Positions 59,697 to 64,000 of a stretch of DNA of 64,000 nt are shown piece by piece (position 1 is the stretch's first letter; each line of letters opens with the position of its first letter). The DNA comes from Klebsiella pneumoniae. GTDB lineage: Bacteria; Pseudomonadota; Gammaproteobacteria; Enterobacterales; Enterobacteriaceae. The notes under the pieces were generated by a model. It was not told where the DNA came from. It made no database searches and saw only the letters and a list, made by a program, of their open reading frames with translations. Made by a program: the position numbers and the translations under genes. The stretch is taken from NCBI RefSeq assembly GCF_000742135.1, contig NZ_KN046818.1, forward strand, positions 1,240,841 through 1,304,840. Direction: 5' to 3'.

Positions 59697-59708
59697 CGTC
59701 AAAGAGGA
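59697..59708 (+). promoter_or_regulatory. ChiX sRNA target at the chiP ribosome binding site
   Basis: CGTCAAAGAGGA is complementary over 12 bases to the seed of ChiX (UCCUCUUUGACG) as I know it from enterobacteria. It covers the Shine-Dalgarno GAGG of chiP. ChiX silences chiP until chitobiose induces the chb decoy mRNA. Confidence 0.8.
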
Positions 59709-59715
59709 TATGCAC

Positions 59716-61119
59716 ATGCGTACGTTTAGTGGCAAACGTAGTACGCTGGCGCTGGCTATTGCCGCCGTCACCGCGATGTCGGGCTGGGTTGTGGCTCCAC
59801 AGGCCAGCGCAGCAGGCTTTATCGATGATTCAACCTTAACCGGCGGTATCTATTACTGGCAGCGTGAGCGTGACCGTAAAGATGTGACCGACGGCGACAA
59901 ATACAAAACCAACCTTTCCCACTCCACCTGGAACGCCAACCTGGACTTCCAGTCCGGCTATGCCGCCGATATGTTTGGCCTTGATATTGCCGCGTTTACC
60001 GCGATTGAAATGGCGGAGAACGGCGATAGCGGTCACCCGAACGAAATTGCTTTCTCGTCACGTAACAAAGCCTATGACGAAGACTATTCCGGCGATAAGA
60101 GCGGCATCAGCCTGTATAAAGCCGCAGCGAAATTCAAATATGGTCCGGCGTGGGCACGTGCGGGCTATATCCAGCCAACCGGCCAGACTCTGCTGGCCCC
60201 GCACTGGAGTTTTATGCCAGGTACCTATCAGGGGGCGGAGGCCGGGGCTAACTTCGACTATGGCACGGCGGGCGCGTTAAGTTTCTCCTATATGTGGACG
60301 AACGAGTATAAAGCGCCATGGCATATCGAGATGGACGATTTCTATCAGAACGATAAGAAGACCAAAGTCGATTATCTCCACTCCGTCGGCGCTAAATATG
60401 ATTTCAAAAATGACCTGGTGCTGGAGGCGGCATTTGGTCAGGCTCAGGGCTATATCGATCAGTACTTTGCTAAAGCCTGCTACAAGTTTGATGTCGCCGG
60501 CGCGCCGCTGAGCACCAGCTACCAGTTCTACGGCACCCGCGATAAGGTCAGCAACGGCGGGGTCAACGACATCTATGATGGCACCGCATGGCTGCAGGCG
60601 TTAACCTTTGGTTATAAGGTGGCGGATGTCCTGGATCTGCGTCTCGAGGGAACCTGGGTGAAGGCTGATGGCCAGCAGGGCTACTTCCTGCAGCGTATGA
60701 CCCCGACCTACGCCTCTTCCAATGGTCGTCTCGATATCTGGTGGGATAACCGCTCCGACTTTAACGCCAACGGCGAAAAAGCGGTCTTCTTTGGCGCGAT
60801 GTATGACATGAAAAACTGGGATATGCCGGGCTGGGCGTTCGGCGCGTCTTATGTCTACGCCTGGGATGCGAAGCCGGGCCGAATGTCCTCTCCGGATGCG
60901 TACTATGACCCTGACTATCGCCTGAAAGAGTCGGCCTATAGCCTGGATGCAATGTATACCGTACAGGAAGGGCGGGCGAAGGGCACCCTGTTCAAACTGC
61001 ACTTTACCCAATACGACAACCATTCCGATATTCCGAGCTGGAGCGGCGGCTACGGCAACATCTTCCAGGATGAGCGCGACGTGAAGTTCATGGTTATCGC
61101 CCCGTTCACTATTTTCTGA
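59716..61119 (+). CDS. chiP: Chitooligosaccharide-specific outer-membrane porin ChiP
   Basis: This 467-residue OprD-family porin has a signal peptide (about 1-32, QASA) and a barrel closed by the C-terminal APFTIF. It admits chitosugars for the chb and nag pathways. ATG 59716 is eight bases from GAGG; ATG 59710 is too close. Expression is controlled by ChiX and probably NagC. The sequence is close to E. coli ChiP, with most differences near residues 395-420. Confidence 0.96.
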   Translation: MRTFSGKRSTLALAIAAVTAMSGWVVAPQASAAGFIDDSTLTGGIYYWQRERDRKDVTDGDKYKTNLSHSTWNANLDFQSGYAADMFGLDIAAFTAIEMAENGDSGHPNEIAFSSRNKAYDEDYSGDKSGISLYKAAAKFKYGPAWARAGYIQPTGQTLLAPHWSFMPGTYQGAEAGANFDYGTAGALSFSYMWTNEYKAPWHIEMDDFYQNDKKTKVDYLHSVGAKYDFKNDLVLEAAFGQAQGYIDQYFAKACYKFDVAGAPLSTSYQFYGTRDKVSNGGVNDIYDGTAWLQALTFGYKVADVLDLRLEGTWVKADGQQGYFLQRMTPTYASSNGRLDIWWDNRSDFNANGEKAVFFGAMYDMKNWDMPGWAFGASYVYAWDAKPGRMSSPDAYYDPDYRLKESAYSLDAMYTVQEGRAKGTLFKLHFTQYDNHSDIPSWSGGYGNIFQDERDVKFMVIAPFTIF

Positions 61120-61166
61120 TGCCTGCGCGGCGGGCGTGAGCCTGCCGCACCTCTGGGAGAACGACA

Positions 61167-61499
61167 ATGAAAAAAATGCTGCTTATTGCCATGATGGCAG
61201 CGGGCCTGGTGGCCTGCACCACGTCGCCGGCGCCGAAAGAAGACACCAAACTGAAAGATGCCTATAGCGCCTGTATTAATACGGCGGAAGGGAATCCGGA
61301 CAAGATTGAAGCCTGCCAGAGCGTACTGAATGTGCTGAAAAAGGATAAACAGCACCAGCAGTTCGCCAACCAGGAGAGCGTTCGCGTCCTGGATTACCAA
61401 CAGTGTATTCAGGCCACCCGCACCGGCAACGATCAGGCGGTGAAAGCGCGCTGCGATCAGATCTGGAAGGAGATCCGCAGCAATAATACGACCCATTAA
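61167..61499 (+). CDS. chiQ: Lipoprotein ChiQ
   Basis: This 110-residue lipoprotein has a signal peptide and lipobox GLVAC (Cys at about residue 17). The mature part has four further cysteines and many charged residues. It lies 47 bp after chiP in the same operon and is co-silenced by ChiX. Its function is unknown. Confidence 0.93.
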   Translation: MKKMLLIAMMAAGLVACTTSPAPKEDTKLKDAYSACINTAEGNPDKIEACQSVLNVLKKDKQHQQFANQESVRVLDYQQCIQATRTGNDQAVKARCDQIWKEIRSNNTTH

Positions 61500-61514
61500 A
61501 TCAGACGACAGCGG

Positions 61515-61553
61515 CAAACGGGCGGGGCATATCTCCGCCCGTTTGTTTTTTTT
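61515..61553 (+). terminator. Intrinsic terminator of chiPQ
   Basis: CAAACGGGCGG/CCGCCCGTTTG 11-bp stem with a 9-base loop, then T8. Confidence 0.9.
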
Positions 61554-61556
61554 GCG

Positions 61557-62066
61557 CTGACTCTCCGCCGGCTGATAGCCGCGGCTCAGCCGCACGAACA
61601 GTAGCGCGGTGGCAATGAATCCGCACAGCGCGGCGCACATTAGCCACCAGCCCGGCGGGCTTTTATCGCCGGTGAGCTCGACCAGTGCGGTGGAAATAGC
61701 TGGCGTCAGGTCGCCGAAAATGGCAGTAGCGAGACTAAAGGCCAGCGAAAAGCCCACGGTGCGGACGTGTACCAGCATCACTTCGGTAAGCGCCGCGACC
61801 ATCGCGCCGTTATACATGCCAAAGAAGAACGAGAACCATAGCAGGACCAGCGTCATACGGGTGAAATCGGGCGCGACGGTGAGCCAGTGCATCACCGGCC
61901 AGGTGGTGAGCAGGGCCAGCACGGTAATGCCCATCAGCACCGGACGACGACCGATCCGATCAGAGATCGCCCCGCTGGCGAAGTTCCATATCAACTCTCC
62001 GGACAAAGCGGGGATGAGGAAAGTCACCCCAGGGGCGTGTGCGGGAAGGGTGCCAGAGGCGCCCAT
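61557..62066 (-). pseudogene. Truncated citrate/tricarballylate:H+ symporter (CitA/TcuC family)
   Basis: About 170 codons encode the C-terminal 40% of an MFS symporter. [14 protein letters not shown] (inter-helix loop motif), [21 protein letters not shown] and [13 protein letters not shown] match CitA/TcuC. The first 25 residues diverge and the N-terminal part is missing; upstream is the fur terminator. The original stop is lost and the frame runs into the chiPQ terminator and antisense chiQ. In Salmonella tcuRABC lies between chiQ and fur, so this is a remnant of that locus. Confidence 0.85.
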
Positions 62067-62095
62067 AAAAAAGCCAACCGGCAGGTTGGCTTTTC
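62065..62095 (-). terminator. Intrinsic terminator of fur
   Basis: AAAAGCCAACC-GGCA-GGTTGGCTTTT, followed by a T-run on the minus strand, 20 bp after the fur stop. Confidence 0.9.
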
Positions 62096-62115
62096 AGTCT
62101 CAGCGAAACGGGGAA

Positions 62116-62568
62116 TTATTTTTCCACCGCGTCGTGGGCGTGTTCGTCCTCGCGGCAATCCCCTTCCGCACAGTGACCGTACAGATATAAACTGTGGTTG
62201 GTCAGGCGGATGCCGTGGCGGGAGGCAATTTCACGCTGGCGTAATTCGATCGAGTCGTCGCTGAATTCGATCACTTTGCCGCAGTCGAGGCAGATCAGGT
62301 GATCGTGGTGATGCTGCTGGGTCAGTTCGAAAACGGATTTTCCGCCTTCGAAATTATGACGAGTCACGATGCCGGCGTCATCAAACTGGTTGAGGACGCG
62401 GTAAACGGTCGCCAGACCGATCTCTTCGCCCATGTCGATCAGGCGTTTATATAAGTCTTCCGCACTGACATGATGGTTATCCGGTTCCTGCAGCACTTCA
62501 AGGATTTTTAGTCGAGGAAGTGTGACTTTCAGGCCAGCCTTCTTTAATGCGGTATTGTTGTCAGTCAT
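62116..62568 (-). CDS. fur: Ferric uptake regulator Fur
   Basis: This 150-residue metalloregulator has an N-terminal winged HTH (VTLPRLKILEVLQ, GLATVYRVLNQFDDAGIV) and a C-terminal dimer domain with metal ligands in the HHHDHLICLDCGK region and a second Cys pair (GHCAEGDC). With Fe2+ it represses iron uptake genes and RyhB. Its ATG overlaps the stop of a short upstream ORF. Confidence 0.98.
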   Translation of the reverse strand: MTDNNTALKKAGLKVTLPRLKILEVLQEPDNHHVSAEDLYKRLIDMGEEIGLATVYRVLNQFDDAGIVTRHNFEGGKSVFELTQQHHHDHLICLDCGKVIEFSDDSIELRQREIASRHGIRLTNHSLYLYGHCAEGDCREDEHAHDAVEK

Positions 62569-62618
62569 GCGGAATCTGTCCTGTTGCTAAACGATCTACT
62601 TCCTTCAACGGAAGTCAT
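62565..62618 (-). CDS. uof: Possible leader peptide ORF upstream of fur (uof-like)
   Basis: A 17-codon ORF from ATG 62618 ends in a TGA that overlaps the fur ATG (ATGA). In E. coli the leader ORF uof is translationally coupled to fur and RyhB acts on it. The E. coli uof is longer, and the exact start here is uncertain because the ribosome binding site is weak. Confidence 0.4.
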   Translation of the reverse strand: MTSVEGSRSFSNRTDSA

Positions 62619-62859
62619 ACAGAAATTAACCCGACGTAATGCGTCTCATTATAGAACTGCCACTGGTAAATGAAAACTGCAAGCATCAGGCCTGGTTTGC
62701 TGTCAAAAACGAGGCACCAGCTACAAACTGCGTCACGTGCCTCGTAGAATCAGAGGACATTGTACAGATATGTGATTAAAAGTTAAAAACTTGTAGCTAT
62801 TAGTTTGATTGCTTTTGTCTATTAATGCGGCGCAACTCAATGATTGCGCCGCTTAATCA

Positions 62860-63390
62860 TCAGGCGTTTTTGATTTCTTCGAGGTGCAGCTCTTCGGCAA
62901 CCTGCTTCACCCATTTCTCAACGCGCTCGTTGGTCAGCTCCGGCTGGCGGTCTTCATCGATGGCGAGGCCGACGAAGTGGTCGTCATCCGCCAGGCCTTT
63001 GGAAGCCTCAAAATGATACCCCGCCGTTGGCCAGTGACCGACGATGGTCGCGCCGCGCGGCTCAATGATGTCGCGGATGGTGCCCAGCGCGTCGCAGAAG
63101 TATTCTGCGTAATCTTCCTGGTCGCCGCAGCCGAACAGCGCCACCAGTTTGCCATTGAAGTCGATCTCTTCCAGCGTCGGGAAGAAGTCATCCCAGTCAC
63201 ACTGCGCTTCACCGTAGTACCAGGTCGGGATACCGAGCAGCAGGATGTCGTGGGCTTCCAGGTCTTCTTTGCTGCTTTTGGCAATGTCGTGAACATCAGC
63301 AACATCTTTACCAAGCTGCTTTTGAATCATTTTTGCAATATTTTCGGTGTTGCCGGTGTCGCTGCCAAAAAAGATGCCGATGATTGCCAT
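62860..63390 (-). CDS. fldA: Flavodoxin 1
   Basis: This 176-residue FMN protein carries low-potential electrons to radical SAM enzymes (for example LipA and MiaB, also encoded here), MetH and IspG/H. The FMN phosphate loop [12 protein letters not shown], the isoalloxazine-stacking IPTWYYGE and [12 protein letters not shown] are present. ATG 63390 has AGGT/TTACTC upstream; the longer frame to 63459 is not coding. Confidence 0.97.
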   Translation of the reverse strand: MAIIGIFFGSDTGNTENIAKMIQKQLGKDVADVHDIAKSSKEDLEAHDILLLGIPTWYYGEAQCDWDDFFPTLEEIDFNGKLVALFGCGDQEDYAEYFCDALGTIRDIIEPRGATIVGHWPTAGYHFEASKGLADDDHFVGLAIDEDRQPELTNERVEKWVKQVAEELHLEEIKNA

Positions 63391-63541
63391 GAGTAAAATA
63401 ACCTCTTGAAACTTAAATGATGTGGTAGGGACGCAATGCCCATAGATAACGGCAATCATAGCAGAACAGGCAAGGGCGCGGAAACAGCAATCACGCCCGA
63501 CTGCACACTCTGCTACATGAATGCGGGTTTTTCGCGGAAAG

Positions 63542-63835
63542 TTAGACTTTTCCCTGGCTGCGCAGGGCGGTTAACTGGGTCATCAGCATCTCTTCAATGA
63601 GATCGCTGCGGCTCATATTACGCGCTTCCGCCAGCTCGTTGAGCGCATCGACCGCATCGGCGTTGAGTTTTAACTCCACGCGCTTCAGCCCGCGAACCTT
63701 ATCGCGTTTCAGCTGGTTACGTTTGTTGATGCGCAGTTGTTCATCGCGCGACAGCGGATTGGTTTTCGGTCTTCCCGGGCGACGCTCGTTTGCGAACAAA
63801 TCTAATGTCGTACGGTCCGTTTGTTCTTTTGCCAT
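63542..63835 (-). CDS. ybfE: Ribbon-helix-helix-like protein YbfE
   Basis: This 97-residue basic protein has an N-terminal [16 protein letters not shown] stretch and a C-terminal RHH-like segment ([32 protein letters not shown]). It is known in E. coli as LexA-regulated. I saw no CTG-N10-CAG LexA box in the upstream bases present, so that control may use a site further away or differ here. ATG 63835 matches the E. coli N-terminus [14 protein letters not shown]. Confidence 0.93.
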   Translation of the reverse strand: MAKEQTDRTTLDLFANERRPGRPKTNPLSRDEQLRINKRNQLKRDKVRGLKRVELKLNADAVDALNELAEARNMSRSDLIEEMLMTQLTALRSQGKV

Positions 63836-63968
63836 GATTCTGAGTGACTTCGGGGAAACAAGCTGCCGGGCTCTAGCCGGCGCAGATAGCGCGCCATCAT
63901 ACATCAGGCGAACGGCTGCGCCAACGACCGTGGGCATTCTGCGGCGCGGTCGGGCATATTTTAGCCAA

Positions 63969-64000
63969 TCAGGCGGCGATGCTCGTCAGATAGCGGCGGA
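63969..64000 (-). CDS. ybfF: 3' end of ybfF (esterase), partial
   Basis: The last nine codons visible (RRYLTSIAA then stop) fit the C-terminus of the YbfF alpha/beta-hydrolase (AIRRYL...). ybfF lies upstream of ybfE in E. coli on this strand. Too short for an independent assignment. Confidence 0.5.
   Translation of the reverse strand, partial: RRYLTSIAA

Noticed and set aside
61050-61556. Minus-strand frame across chiQ as part of a 338-residue protein
   Set aside because: Only the first 170 codons resemble an MFS symporter; the rest is antisense to chiQ and the terminator.

Overview
The window looks like Klebsiella chromosome (K. pneumoniae complex or a close relative). From about position 2640 to the right edge, the gene order follows the E. 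coli K-12 segment from ybdL through dsbG-ahpCF, dcuC, lipAB, mrdAB, leuS, gltIJKL, lnt, the metT-glnX tRNA operon, asnB, the nag cluster, glnS and fur to ybfE/ybfF. The proteins are close homologues of the E. coli ones. The differences point to Klebsiella: methionine-salvage genes (acireductone dioxygenase and enolase-phosphatase) beside the methionine aminotransferase gene, a two-partner secretion locus, and high GC. Species assignment is inference; I could run no search.

Layout. 1-1.2 kb: 3' end of a molybdopterin S/N-oxide reductase gene. 1.3-3.8 kb: mtnD-mtnC divergent from mtnE (ybdL), with a perfect MetJ met box between them. 3.8-6.7 kb: ybdM-ybdN (IbrB/IbrA-like) and the LysR regulator ybdO. 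6.9-10.4 kb: dsbG divergent from ahpC-ahpF, with a possible three-hairpin small RNA in the gap. 10.4-16.9 kb: uspG, rnk, rna, dcuC (FNR box upstream), pagP, cspE, crcB, ybeM and tatE. 17-33 kb: lipoate genes lipA, ybeF, lipB, ybeD; the cell-wall set dacA, rlpA, mrdB, mrdA with rlmH and rsfS; cobC; nadD-holA-lptE-leuS; ybeL. 33.3-36.9 kb: a TpsA/TpsB two-partner secretion pair where E. coli has ybeQ to rihA. 37-47.9 kb: gltIJKL with the sRNA SroC, lnt-corC-ybeY-ybeZ, miaB and ubiF. 48-49 kb: seven tRNA genes (2 Met, 1 Leu, 4 Gln) in one operon. 49-57.5 kb: asnB and the nagBACD/nagE divergon with NagC operators and a CRP site. 57.6-64 kb: glnS, chiP-chiQ with a ChiX sRNA target, a truncated citrate/tricarballylate symporter gene, fur with a possible leader ORF, fldA, ybfE and the tail of ybfF.

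Compared with K-12, several blocks are absent here: the cit cluster between rna and dcuC, ybdR between uspG and rnk, and ybeQ-rihA between ybeL and gltL. There are no insertion sequences, prophage genes, rRNA genes or CRISPR arrays. Most of the window is ordinary core genome. The least explained parts are the two-partner secretion locus, the dsbG-ahpC intergenic RNA candidate, the ybdMN pair, and the decayed symporter next to fur.
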